Shown: positions 54,415 through 62,007 of the stretch, one piece after another
Numbering within the stretch: the stretch's first letter is position 1
Layout: each line of letters opens with the position of its first letter
Origin: Fibrobacter sp.
GTDB taxonomy: Bacteria > Fibrobacterota > Fibrobacteria > Fibrobacterales > Fibrobacteraceae
Direction: 5' to 3'
Length of the DNA stretch: 64,000 nt
Assembly (NCBI RefSeq): GCF_017545445.1
Contig: NZ_JAFWOM010000011.1
Span: 41,591-105,590 of the forward strand
Translations under genes and position numbers: made by a program
Notes under the pieces: model-generated
Seen by the model: only the letters and a program-made list of their open reading frames with translations
What the model was told of the DNA's origin: nothing
Databases searched by the model: none

Positions 54415-54504
54415 GGCTCGCGATTTCTGCAATGCACTTGTCATGCCCGCCGGTGCCTGTCCTGAGCGAAGTCGAAGGATGCGGGCGTCTCCTTTTAAAA
54501 ACGA

Positions 54505-54539
54505 AAAAGCTCGCGACTTTTATGTTCGCGAGTTTTTTT
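54505..54539. terminator. Rho-independent terminator after the ybeY operon
   Basis: AAAAAGCTCGCGA (left arm, 54505-54516/17) pairs with TCGCGAGTTTTTTT (54526-54539) across a 9-nt loop. It has a T-run on the plus strand and A-run on the left, so it could also work on the minus strand. Confidence 0.85.
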
Positions 54540-54657
54540 CTAGTCAATCTGCGGCGAACGCGATATACGGGACTCGTCCATACATCATAGATTTTCTCTA
54601 ATGCCTTAGTTTTTTTATCTAAATTTTTGTAATTTATTCATACAATAAGGAGTATCT

Positions 54658-56409
54658 ATGTTTCTTGGACGAGGATTGAGGGCTTTTGTTTATCTGAGCG
54701 TATTTGCTCTATTGACCTCTTGCGGTGACGATGGTTCGACTACAAGACCTTCATCGCTTCCGTCAGAAGTTGCCGATATGGACGAACTTGAAGATTTCAA
54801 GTGCAATTTGTCCTTAATCGGTGAAATAGTTTATGTGAATGAAAAACGAAAAAATTACGAATGCGATGGTGACCATTGGTTTGAATCTTATAACCAGTCG
54901 AAATCGTCTTCCAGCGTTAAGATGTCGTCTTCTTCGAACAAAAAGTCATCGTCATCCTCGAGGCGGAGCGGAGGGGAAACATATAGTTCCTCTTCTGTAA
55001 AGTATAGTGATAGCTCTGTTAAATCTTCAAGTTCTAACAGCAAAAATAGCAGTTCATCTGTTGTCTCGTATTCTTCTGCATCGTCTTCAAGTCGTCAATT
55101 GTCTTGGTCTAGTTCATGGGAACCGACGGTCTTACCGCCGGGAAAATATGATTGCTCTGTTTATGATTGTGTGAGTACTGCTTATTTGAATCCTAATGTT
55201 GAATACGGCGAATTTTTAGATGAACGTGATAACAAGGTTTATCGTACTGTTAAAATTGGAGAACTTGTATGGATGGCTCAAAACCTTAACTATTATATAG
55301 ATAGTGTATCAAAAGCTTATGAGAACATGTGCTATAATAACGATACTTTAATGTGTGCCCGGTATGGGCGCTTATATAATCAGCGTTCTTCTGAAATCGC
55401 GTGCCCAGAGGGATGGCATCTTCCGACATCTGAGGAAATAAAATATTTGGAAGATTTTATTGGCAAAGATGCTGCAAAACTAAGATCAATTAATGGTTGG
55501 AGAAAAAAAATGGAAAATTATGATTCATTCGGTTTCTCTGCAATACCTGCGGGTGCGTATATACGTTATGCAAGTGGTCAAAATGTGGATTGGATTTTTT
55601 ATTATGAAGGTTATCGTTCTTGTTTTTGGTTATATACGTTGAATAGTAATAAGTATGGCTATAGTGCCTATATTGAGACTTATGGTATGTTTGAAGATTA
55701 TATGTGCAATAGGAATGAAATGTATTCAGTCCGTTGTATTCAAGGCCAATCCCCACTAACATCTCCATGTGGAATGAAAACATGTGAATATGGCTCTTTT
55801 ACTGATGAACGCGATGGTCGGACGTATAAGACGGTGACTATAGGAGAACAAACGTGGATGGCGGAAAATTTAAATTACGCTAATCTGCAACCTACGAAAG
55901 ACTTAGATTCAAGTAGTTTTTGTTACAATGATTCGCTAGAATATTGCGAAAAATACGGTCGCCTCTATTTGTGGAGTGCTGCAATGGATAGTGCTGCGGT
56001 GTTCAGTACAAATGGCAAAGGATGTGGTTATAATGTAAATTGTGTAGAGAAAACTCCTGTTCGTGGTGTCTGTCCCGAAAATTGGCATCTACCGAGCAAT
56101 TCTGAATGGGAAACTTTATTCAATACGATGGGTAGTAAAAATTATGCCGGTACGGCTCTCAAGTCTGTTTTTGGCTGGGAGGATCAACTCAATGGGGCGG
56201 ATGCTTATGGTTTTTCTGCGTTACCGGCAGGTGCCAGAGATCGTGAAGGAATTTACTTTGGTAATGGTAACGTAACTTATTTTTGGAGTTCAGAAGAGTA
56301 TCATTCAACATATGCAAATTACATGATTTTGAACGCTCGTACTATTTATGCTTCTATTAGCGAGTATGGCAAGGACGTTGCTCGTTCTATCCGTTGCCTC
56401 AAGGACTGA
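54658..56409 (+). CDS. FISUMP lipoprotein with poly-Ser linker (two units), outside the array
   Basis: 583 residues, AAGGAG 8 bases before the ATG. Signal ends ALLTSC (lipobox). After a short acidic part with two Cys comes a very Ser-rich linker (about residues 80-165, broken by Lys and Gly). Two FISUMP units start near residues 186 and 380. The first is divergent (LDERDNKVYRTV, RDN instead of RDG, KYGRLYTW replaced by ARYGRLYNQ); the second is canonical and has the long loop GKGCGYNVNC. It lies about 7 kb from the array, behind the housekeeping genes, with its own terminator downstream. Confidence 0.9.
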   Translation: MFLGRGLRAFVYLSVFALLTSCGDDGSTTRPSSLPSEVADMDELEDFKCNLSLIGEIVYVNEKRKNYECDGDHWFESYNQSKSSSSVKMSSSSNKKSSSSSRRSGGETYSSSSVKYSDSSVKSSSSNSKNSSSSVVSYSSASSSSRQLSWSSSWEPTVLPPGKYDCSVYDCVSTAYLNPNVEYGEFLDERDNKVYRTVKIGELVWMAQNLNYYIDSVSKAYENMCYNNDTLMCARYGRLYNQRSSEIACPEGWHLPTSEEIKYLEDFIGKDAAKLRSINGWRKKMENYDSFGFSAIPAGAYIRYASGQNVDWIFYYEGYRSCFWLYTLNSNKYGYSAYIETYGMFEDYMCNRNEMYSVRCIQGQSPLTSPCGMKTCEYGSFTDERDGRTYKTVTIGEQTWMAENLNYANLQPTKDLDSSSFCYNDSLEYCEKYGRLYLWSAAMDSAAVFSTNGKGCGYNVNCVEKTPVRGVCPENWHLPSNSEWETLFNTMGSKNYAGTALKSVFGWEDQLNGADAYGFSALPAGARDREGIYFGNGNVTYFWSSEEYHSTYANYMILNARTIYASISEYGKDVARSIRCLKD

Positions 56410-56410
56410 A

Positions 56411-56452
56411 TTTAGTTATTAGTCGTTGGTCTTTGGTCAATGGTCAATAGTC
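56411..56452. repeat. Heptamer repeat tract (TTGGTCA type)
   Basis: TTAGTTATTAGTCGTTGGTC and TTTGGTCAATGGTCAATAGT are 7-bp units, in the reverse orientation of TGACCAA, directly after the FISUMP lipoprotein gene and before its terminator. Confidence 0.7.
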
Positions 56453-56457
56453 CATAG

Positions 56458-56485
56458 AAAAGTCCGGCTTTCACGCTGGACTTTT
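56458..56485. terminator. Rho-independent terminator, probably bidirectional
   Basis: AAAAGTCCGGC (56458-56468) and GCTGGACTTTT (56475-56485) form an 11-bp stem with one G-T pair and a 6-nt loop. It lies between convergent genes and can serve both. Confidence 0.85.
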
Positions 56486-56526
56486 GGCATTAAAATACAG
56501 TCTTTGGGCAGTGAACCTTTATTTCA

Positions 56527-57111
56527 TCAATCCACGACTTTAGTGGTATATTTCGGATTTTTATATTCAAATTTTTCGTAATCGGTTGGCACTGAATCGC
56601 TGATTTCTATGAAACGCAGATTCTCATAGTCGTAACCCCAGTGGGGATCTTGAAAAAGGAGGTTCATGATGTCGGTACATTCTTCGACCTTCTTCCTAAA
56701 ATAGTCTTCAGGAAAAGAAGCCCGTTTCAGATTTTTGAGGTATAAGTCGTACCGTACCAATCTTTGGTTTTCAAGCGTGTTGTAGTCGTAGTGCCTATGC
56801 TCGATATAGCGCCAATGATTTTTTTTCACATCGTCACGGCACCAGCGCCAAGTTACGTTTTTTTCATGCTTAAGCACATTGCTGTCAGCATGTCTGTAAC
56901 AGAAAAAATCCAGCAACCACCATTTCAGATCCTCTTCATCTTTTGCTTTATAAAGGACCTCATCTGGGCGTCTATCTCCAACTTGCATTACAGAAAGTCC
57001 ATCTTCCAGATAATACACTCCCCAAAAAAGAAAGTCAAAGTCTTCTTTTTGGAGTTCTTCTGGAAAATGTTCCCTTATCCATTTTTCATGATCAGGTCTT
57101 GGTACTCTCAT
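56527..57111 (-). CDS. Cytoplasmic protein of unknown function, possibly immunity-like
   Basis: 194 residues, no signal. It is rich in Trp, Tyr, His and Asp, with short motifs YLEDGLSVMQVGDRRPDEVL, WWLLDFFCYRHADSNVLKHEKN and WRYIEHRHYDYNT. The size and Tyr/Trp/Asp content resemble immunity proteins of bacterial toxins (the Imm63 group came to mind), but I cannot confirm it and no toxin gene is adjacent. It starts 6 bp after the stop of the secreted-protein gene upstream, so they form an operon on the minus strand. Confidence 0.6.
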   Translation of the reverse strand: MRVPRPDHEKWIREHFPEELQKEDFDFLFWGVYYLEDGLSVMQVGDRRPDEVLYKAKDEEDLKWWLLDFFCYRHADSNVLKHEKNVTWRWCRDDVKKNHWRYIEHRHYDYNTLENQRLVRYDLYLKNLKRASFPEDYFRKKVEECTDIMNLLFQDPHWGYDYENLRFIEISDSVPTDYEKFEYKNPKYTTKVVD

Positions 57112-57117
57112 ACGTTT

Positions 57118-57714
57118 TTACTTGAACTCCCGACCGTTCCACTTTAACATTTTCTGTTTCGTTTCTTTTTCGGACCACGTGATTTCGGTAATGTCCTTGC
57201 CGGAACGCGGTAGGGTATAGGACACCCAAGCTCCGCTGGTGCCGTATTGCCGGTCGAATCCGACATCGTGTGTTAATGTCATCTTTTTGGAGGCTTTGTT
57301 GTAGCGGTAGAAGTTAATTCCGTCGAATTGTCCGGGCTCATGTCTGCCGTTTATAAAGCTAGTCACGTTGTAGGCGAACAGTTTGTGTTTTTTGTCCGAT
57401 TCGTTCCAGTAGCACATTTCGATTCGCAACATGTAGTTGTCTTGCGTGCGTTCGTATAAAACGAAACCGCTTTTGGTGTCGATGGTGAGCGTCTCGCCGT
57501 TTGCAAGTGCTTTGCCCTTGCTGTGCAGACTCCAGGCTTGCTTGAGTGTGTTCATCACTTCGTCAGTGCATTCCTCTTCGTTGTCGGTCGATGAAAGCAG
57601 AGCCCATGCAAAGTCCTTGATGGTGGGGCTAGCTCCTTTGAAGTTTACCCGGATGCTTTCCTGTGCTGATAGCGTGCAGTACGCCAAAACGATTGCGAGT
57701 AGTATTTTTTTCAT
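57118..57714 (-). CDS. Secreted protein of unknown function
   Basis: 198 residues with a signal peptide (MKKILLAIVLAYCTLSAQ, cleavage after LSA). The mature protein has charged strands and two Cys (EECTDEVMN, EMCYWNESDK), a beta-rich C-terminal half with YNVTSFINGRHEPGQFDG and a Trp-rich end (ITWSEKETKQKMLKWNGREFK). No family recognised. The gene is 6 bp upstream of the immunity-like gene on the minus strand and follows a terminator-like stretch belonging to the topoisomerase gene. Confidence 0.68.
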   Translation of the reverse strand: MKKILLAIVLAYCTLSAQESIRVNFKGASPTIKDFAWALLSSTDNEEECTDEVMNTLKQAWSLHSKGKALANGETLTIDTKSGFVLYERTQDNYMLRIEMCYWNESDKKHKLFAYNVTSFINGRHEPGQFDGINFYRYNKASKKMTLTHDVGFDRQYGTSGAWVSYTLPRSGKDITEITWSEKETKQKMLKWNGREFK

Positions 57715-57785
57715 GAGGGTTTGCCGTGAATGATGTTGCTCTTTGTAAATGTATAAAACTTTTCAGCGCATTTGGTAATGAAAAA

Positions 57786-57806
57786 CGCCCCGCAAATTGC
57801 GAGGCG
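57786..57806 (-). terminator. Rho-independent terminator downstream of the topoisomerase gene
   Basis: On the minus strand CGCCTCGCA-ATT-TGCGGGGCG is followed by TTTTTC; the stem has one A-C mismatch. It lies 165 bp past the stop of the topoisomerase gene and about 70 bp before the start of the secreted-protein gene. Confidence 0.75.
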
Positions 57807-57814
57807 AATAGCTT

Positions 57815-57970
57815 TTTGTAGTCAATGGTCATTAGTCAATGGTCATTAGTTTTTTTATCGCTGCAAAATCGCCGCTTTTAGGTGGTAATCCATAAAAGAT
57901 GTGTGCAATCGCTCAAAGCGTAGCGTGCTCAAAGCGCTTTAGCGCGAGCCCATAGCCCAAAGCCGCAGTT
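57815..57970. repeat. Intergenic gap with heptamer repeat and hairpin field
   Basis: GTAGTCAATGGTCATTAGTC and AATGGTCATTAG (57819-57851) are heptamer variants. Then GCGCT-TTA-GCGC is followed by GAGCCCATAGCCC (57935-57958), the hairpin-plus-GCCCATA arrangement seen at 9569 and 25479. No gene is seen. Confidence 0.65.
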
Positions 57971-59815
57971 TTACAGTTCTTCGACGGCTTCCGCTCGCAG
58001 GTTCTGCACGATGTGCTCCTGGCGGCTCGGCGTGTTGTTGCCCATGTAGTATTCGAGCATCTTGCCAAGCGTAGCGTCGGGTGGAATGCTGACCGTTTCA
58101 AGGCGCATGTCTTCGTTGATGAACTGTCCGAATTCTTCCGGGCTGATTTCGCCAAGACCTTTGAATCGAGTGATTTCGAGACCGGTCTTGCCGATTTCTT
58201 TGGCGGCCTTGTCGCGTTCGGTTTCGTCGTAGCAGTACTTGGTCACCTGCTTGTTACGCACGCGGAAAAGTGGCGTCTGCAAGATGTACAAGTGCTTCTG
58301 TTCCACGAGTTCCGGGAAGAACTGCAAGAAGAACGTCATGAGCAAAAGGCGGATGTGCATGCCATCGACATCAGCATCAGTCGCGATAATGACTTTGTCG
58401 TAACGCAAGTTCTCGAGACCGTTTTCGATATCGAGTGCGTGTTGCAACAAGTTAAATTCTTCGTTCTCATAGACGACTTTTTTCGTCATGCCAAAGCTGT
58501 TGAGCGGCTTACCGCGCAAGCTGAACACCGCCTGCGTTTGCACGTTACGTGCCTTCGTGATGGAACCGGATGCGGAGTCACCTTCTGTAATGAAAATCAT
58601 CGATTCACGGTTTAGCGCATTCTTCACGTCGGTAAGGTGGATTTTGCAGTCGCGGAGCTTGCGGTTGTGCAGGTTCGCCTTTTTGGCACGTTCGTTCGCA
58701 AGCTTCTTGATGCCCGCGATTTCTTTGCGTTCACGTTCGTTCTGCGTGATGCGGTTGAGCAAAGCCTTTTCGGTTTCGGGATTCTTGTGCAAGTAGTTGT
58801 CGAACTGGCTTGCGACGTAATCGACGACCCAGGAGCGCAACTGAGCACCGCCCGGCGAAACCGTCGTAGAACCGAGCTTCGTCTTTGTCTGCGATTCGAA
58901 CACCGGTTCCTGGATGCGTACAGAAATCGCTCCGATGACGCAGTTGCGAACATCCGACGGATCAAGGTCCTTCTTGAAGTGGTCGCGGGCGCCCTTGACG
59001 ATGCCTTCGCGGAAAGCCTGTTGGTGTGTACCGCCCTGCGTGGTGTGCTGGCCGTTCACGAAGCTGTAGTAATGTTCGCCGTACTGGTTGCCGTGCGTGA
59101 ACGCGCATTCAATATCCTTGTCCTTAAAATGAATCACCGGATAGCGGATGGTGTCATCGACGTGCTTGTTCAAAAGGTCTAAAAGGCCGTTCGGGCTCGT
59201 ATAGACCTTGCCGTTCATGATAAGCTGGAGGCCGTTGTTCAGGTAGGCGTAGTTCCAGACCTTTTCTTCCATGTACGCTGGGAGGAAACGGTAGTTTTTG
59301 AAAATGTCAGCGTCTGGCTCGAAGTAAATCTCGGTACCGTTCTTTTCGTTCGTTGCACATTCCTTGTAGTCCTGCACCAGAACGCCACGGCAGAATTCAG
59401 CCTGTTTCATGCGGCCATCGCGGTAGCTCTTGACCACGAATTTCGTGGAAAGTGCGTTCACGGCTTTTGTACCCACGCCGTTCAAGTCGACCGACTTCTG
59501 GAACGCTTCGGAATCGTACTTGCCGCCCGTGTTGATCTTCGATACGCAGTCGATGACCTTGCCGAGAGGAATGCCGCGGCCATAGTCGCGCACGCGAGCC
59601 GCGTGGTCGTCGATATCAATTTCAATCTTCTTGCCCGCTCCCATCACGAATTCGTCGATGGAGTTGTCGATAATTTCCTTGACGAGCACGTAAATGCCGT
59701 CGTCCGGGCTCTGTCCGTCGCCAAGCTTACCGATGTACATGCCGGGGCGCAGGCGGATATGTTCATGCCATTCGAGGGACTTGATGCTTTCTTCTGTATA
59801 TTTCGTAGCTGCCAT
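57971..59815 (-). CDS. parE: Type II topoisomerase subunit B (ParE/GyrB family)
   Basis: 614 residues, closer to ParE in length than to GyrB. The GHKL ATPase motifs are present: [13 protein letters not shown] (N-box), DYGRGIP (G1), [10 protein letters not shown] (G2). The transducer domain carries QTKTKLGS. The TOPRIM domain has ITEGDSASG and [13 protein letters not shown] with its acidic triad, and the C-terminal end ARFKGLGE-x-SPEEFG is canonical. It would decatenate or relax DNA with a ParC/GyrA partner, which is not in the window. The ParE versus GyrB choice is by length and lack of long inserts. It is preceded on the minus strand by 194 bp of intergenic DNA. Confidence 0.88.
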   Translation of the reverse strand: MAATKYTEESIKSLEWHEHIRLRPGMYIGKLGDGQSPDDGIYVLVKEIIDNSIDEFVMGAGKKIEIDIDDHAARVRDYGRGIPLGKVIDCVSKINTGGKYDSEAFQKSVDLNGVGTKAVNALSTKFVVKSYRDGRMKQAEFCRGVLVQDYKECATNEKNGTEIYFEPDADIFKNYRFLPAYMEEKVWNYAYLNNGLQLIMNGKVYTSPNGLLDLLNKHVDDTIRYPVIHFKDKDIECAFTHGNQYGEHYYSFVNGQHTTQGGTHQQAFREGIVKGARDHFKKDLDPSDVRNCVIGAISVRIQEPVFESQTKTKLGSTTVSPGGAQLRSWVVDYVASQFDNYLHKNPETEKALLNRITQNERERKEIAGIKKLANERAKKANLHNRKLRDCKIHLTDVKNALNRESMIFITEGDSASGSITKARNVQTQAVFSLRGKPLNSFGMTKKVVYENEEFNLLQHALDIENGLENLRYDKVIIATDADVDGMHIRLLLMTFFLQFFPELVEQKHLYILQTPLFRVRNKQVTKYCYDETERDKAAKEIGKTGLEITRFKGLGEISPEEFGQFINEDMRLETVSIPPDATLGKMLEYYMGNNTPSRQEHIVQNLRAEAVEEL

Positions 59816-60009
59816 TAATCAATCTCTTTAAAATTTCAATAAAAAACCGAAAACAAATATATAAAAATTTTAATTACTGCACATAAGGGCAAGGCGTAAA
59901 ACGGCTCTGTCCTACCAAACAGTACTTTTCGGGCGAAACTTCGAAAATGGGCTTACAAATTGGAAATTTGGGGCTAGCCGGGGCAAAGTGTACTGAATGG
60001 CCCGACTGC
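59816..60009. other. Intergenic gap upstream of parE, no feature recognised
   Basis: 194 bp between the toxin gene and parE. The right half is rich in G and C (GGGCAAGGCG, CGGGCGAAAC, GGGGCTAGCCGGGGC) with a near inverted pair AGTACTTT and AAAGTGTACT. It has no open frame with a plausible start and does not match a tRNA. It may hold the parE leader or a small RNA. Confidence 0.4.
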
Positions 60010-60321
60010 TTATAACATGGAAATAAAATTTCTCTTGTTGTATAAAATTCGTGCTATGGTTACTGTTTTTGAATCTTCTTCAATCCAGTAAAAAACTGAA
60101 TAATGACGAACGATCATTCTTCTAAAATCATGTTCCAAAGATTTTGTTGGAATATATTGAGCGTTGGAATATGGGTGATTTTGTAGTAAGTTAATTTCAC
60201 GTATGAACAACTCGGCTAAATTCTTAGCAGCCTTGGGCATTCCTAATTCATTTGTAATATAGAAGGTAATTGCCTGTAAGTCTAAGAGCGCGAGTTCAAG
60301 AAACTCGACTCTATAATTCAT
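60010..60321 (-). CDS. RelE/ParE-family toxin of a toxin-antitoxin pair
   Basis: 103 residues with the RelE/ParE fold pattern: VEFLELALLDLQAITFYIT, NPYSN-like turn, HDFRRMIVRHYSVFYWI and TVTIARILYNKRNF. The Arg residues and the final YNKR motif fit an mRNA interferase or gyrase inhibitor. It is encoded directly after the antitoxin with a 4-bp ATGA overlap, antitoxin first, which is the usual order. Confidence 0.88.
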   Translation of the reverse strand: MNYRVEFLELALLDLQAITFYITNELGMPKAAKNLAELFIREINLLQNHPYSNAQYIPTKSLEHDFRRMIVRHYSVFYWIEEDSKTVTIARILYNKRNFISML

Positions 60322-60584
60322 ACGTTTGTGATCTTTTCTAGTTCCGCAAGAACTTCAGATGAGGAATATCTCTTAGAGGAGCGTTTGGCCTGCAATTCAG
60401 CTTCGTGTAACTTTTCGAAAATTTCTTTTTCGATTTGTAGATGTTCAAAGGCTTCGATGCTCATTAAAACCATATCATTATAACCGTCTTTTGTTAAAAA
60501 GACGGGTTGCCCAGATTCGTGTGCTGTCTTGGAAATGTCGTCGAGACAATCTTGCAAATCTGATATGGGTCTAGTTGTGCTCAT
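60318..60584 (-). CDS. Phd/YefM-family antitoxin
   Basis: 88 residues. The N-terminal Phd/YefM DNA-binding part has MSTTRPISDLQDCLDDISK, GQPVFLTKDGYNDMVLMS and IEAFEHLQ; the C-terminal charged helix (EAELQAKRSSKRYSSSEVLAELEKI) would mask the toxin. It overlaps the toxin gene by 4 bp and would repress the operon from its own promoter near 60585-60620, where TATATATTTTTTG is seen. Confidence 0.86.
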   Translation of the reverse strand: MSTTRPISDLQDCLDDISKTAHESGQPVFLTKDGYNDMVLMSIEAFEHLQIEKEIFEKLHEAELQAKRSSKRYSSSEVLAELEKITNV

Positions 60585-60846
60585 GAGGATTCCTTTGGAG
60601 TAATATATATTTTTTGAGTTGGTGAGATAAGTCTGCTTGTAAATTTACAAATGATAATCACGAAAAACGGAAAAAGCCTAAATTTTGCAACCAACCGTTA
60701 GCATGAATGCTGGAAAAATATTTTTACTAAAAATATCGGTTCGAGAGTTTTTCAAAAGTGTGTTATAACTTGCTATAGGCAGCCCTCGCTTGCTTCGGTC
60801 ATGCAGGTCTGCAAAAAAGGCAAAACTTATGTGATTTTGGAAATAC
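60585..60846. other. Intergenic gap, AT-rich, no gene seen
   Basis: Contains an AATATATATTTTTTGAG stretch near 60600-60616 that could hold a promoter for the toxin-antitoxin operon on the minus strand. No repeat family seen elsewhere in the window stands out and no open frame with good start context is present. Confidence 0.4.
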
Positions 60847-60879
60847 AAAAAAAGCACCCTAGATATTTCACTAGAGTGC
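60847..60879 (-). terminator. Rho-independent terminator for the outer-membrane-type gene
   Basis: On the minus strand GCACTCTAG-TGAAATATC-type stem (60871-60879 and 60854-60862, one T-G pair) is followed by TTTTTTT at 60853-60847. It lies 20-50 bp after the stop at 60901. Confidence 0.8.
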
Positions 60880-60900
60880 AAATTTTGTTTTTTGATTTTT

Positions 60901-61672
60901 TTAGAAGTTTACGCCGAAATTGACGGTGAGCCAAATCGGGGTATCTTTGCCATAATCGTCATAGTCTTCGCCAACGCCGAACCGGAATTCAAAGCCGAGA
61001 TACAACATCGGGTTGAAATCGATATTCAAACCAACATACGGAGCTATGCCTAAATCACCCGTGCGGCTTTCGCCTTCATTCTTGCCGTCACGTGTAGTTT
61101 TGCCGAGCAGCATGTTAAAATCAAAACCGACGTACGGGGTAAGCATGTCACTCACCAAGAAGTCGGCTTCTAAACCAAGGTTCAAGTCCCAGGGTGGAGT
61201 CGTCTTGTCTTTGCCCTTCGTTTCAAGCTTGAGGCCGAGTTCAGAACCGAAATCTACGATGCCAAACTTCTGGGAGAATTGCACACCGAAATGGAATCCA
61301 AACGGCTTGTCGTCGCCGCAGAGGTCTTTGCTGCATGTGGGGAATTCAACGTCCAAGAACGCATTCATAATCGGCATGAACTGGTAGCGGAGCATGAGTG
61401 AGATGTTGTTAAGTCCGCTTTGTTCAGCATTTTTTCCATCGATATAAGTTAAGGCGGTGACAGGGACTACGAGACCGGCTTCAAAGTTTTGGATGAAGGA
61501 AAAGCGGGCACCGAGTGCGACTACATCTACACTTCTATTGCCGTGCATTAAGACCTGTTCACTGATTTGGGCTTGACCATGGCCTGCTTCTTTAACCGGG
61601 AAGTAGTCCCAAGTTGCGAAAGATGCGGTCGCTGCCAAAGCTGCAGCGAGTGCGATTTTCTTGAAAAGTCAT
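60901..61672 (-). pseudogene. Outer-membrane beta-barrel protein gene with a broken start
   Basis: The intact frame encodes 245 residues up to a TTG at 61638; further upstream it reads KKIALAAALAATASFA, a good signal peptide, but there is no start codon before a TGA. A well-placed ATG (61672-61670), with AAGGAG two bases before it, is one frame off. Removing one T from the TTTT at 61664-61667 joins both: MTFKKIALAAALA, cleavage after SFA. So the gene is frameshifted in its signal-peptide part, or the run is an assembly error. The mature part has repeated strands (FGFHFGVQFSQKFGIVDFGSEL, LTPYVGFDFNMLLG, APYVGLNIDFNPMLYLGFEFRFGVG) and ends WLTVNFGVNF, the terminal Phe of outer-membrane barrels. 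Confidence 0.75.
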
Positions 61673-61737
61673 TGCTCCTTTTTTATAGTTTTATATAGAA
61701 ATATAATAAAAAAGTATGTTTTGCGTAAAAGAAATGT

Positions 61738-61753
61738 AGTGATTTAGATCACA
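61738..61753. promoter_or_regulatory. CRP/FNR-like palindromic operator
   Basis: AGTGA-TTTAGA-TCACA fits the CRP consensus TGTGA-N6-TCACA in nine of ten arm positions. It lies in the divergent gap between the outer-membrane-type gene (start about 61672) and clpB (62008). Nearby, GATTTAG (61741-61747) and CTAAATC (61772-61778) also form an inverted pair. Confidence 0.5.
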
Positions 61754-61826
61754 TTCAGATTTGTGAGATCACTAAATCGTAGGGTAACCAAAGTCTATTT
61801 TGTGTTGGTTTTCGATTTGGCAAATT

Positions 61827-61862
61827 GTTTCAAAAATTCCTTTTATTCGTTACTTTTGAAAC
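61827..61862. promoter_or_regulatory. Possible enhancer site for the sigma-54 promoter
   Basis: GTTTCAAAA (61827-61835) and TTTTGAAAC (61854-61862) are perfect 9-bp inverted arms with an 18-nt gap. They lie about 100-135 bp upstream of the sigma-54 promoter, the usual place for enhancer-binding protein sites. A second inverted pair, ATTGCAG/CTGCAAT (61901-61907 and 61934-61940), lies closer. Confidence 0.5.
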
Positions 61863-61960
61863 GTTTACATGTTGTTTTTTGAATAAGTGGGAGGTGTGAA
61901 ATTGCAGAAAAAAGCTTTTTTTTTCGCTAAAAACTGCAATTTGGGGTTCAAGGAAAATTT

Positions 61961-61976
61961 TGGCACGCTATTTGCA
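61961..61976 (+). promoter_or_regulatory. Sigma-54 (RpoN) promoter of clpB
   Basis: TGGCACG-CTAT-TTGCA matches the -24/-12 consensus TGGCACG-N4-TTGCW at every position. The GG and GC doublets are 10 bases apart, as required. Transcription would start at about 61987, 21 bases before the ATG at 62008. It is the only such site I found in the window. Confidence 0.8.
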
Positions 61977-62007
61977 TGAGTAGGGCGATAAAAAAAGAAG
62001 GTATTAT

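Noticed and set aside
53449..54444. Minus-strand open frame opposite the CorC-like gene
   Set aside because: The plus strand has clear CBS and CorC motifs; the minus frame is a shadow.
59816..60009. tRNA gene
   Set aside because: No cloverleaf, T-loop GTTCRANY or acceptor pairing could be found.
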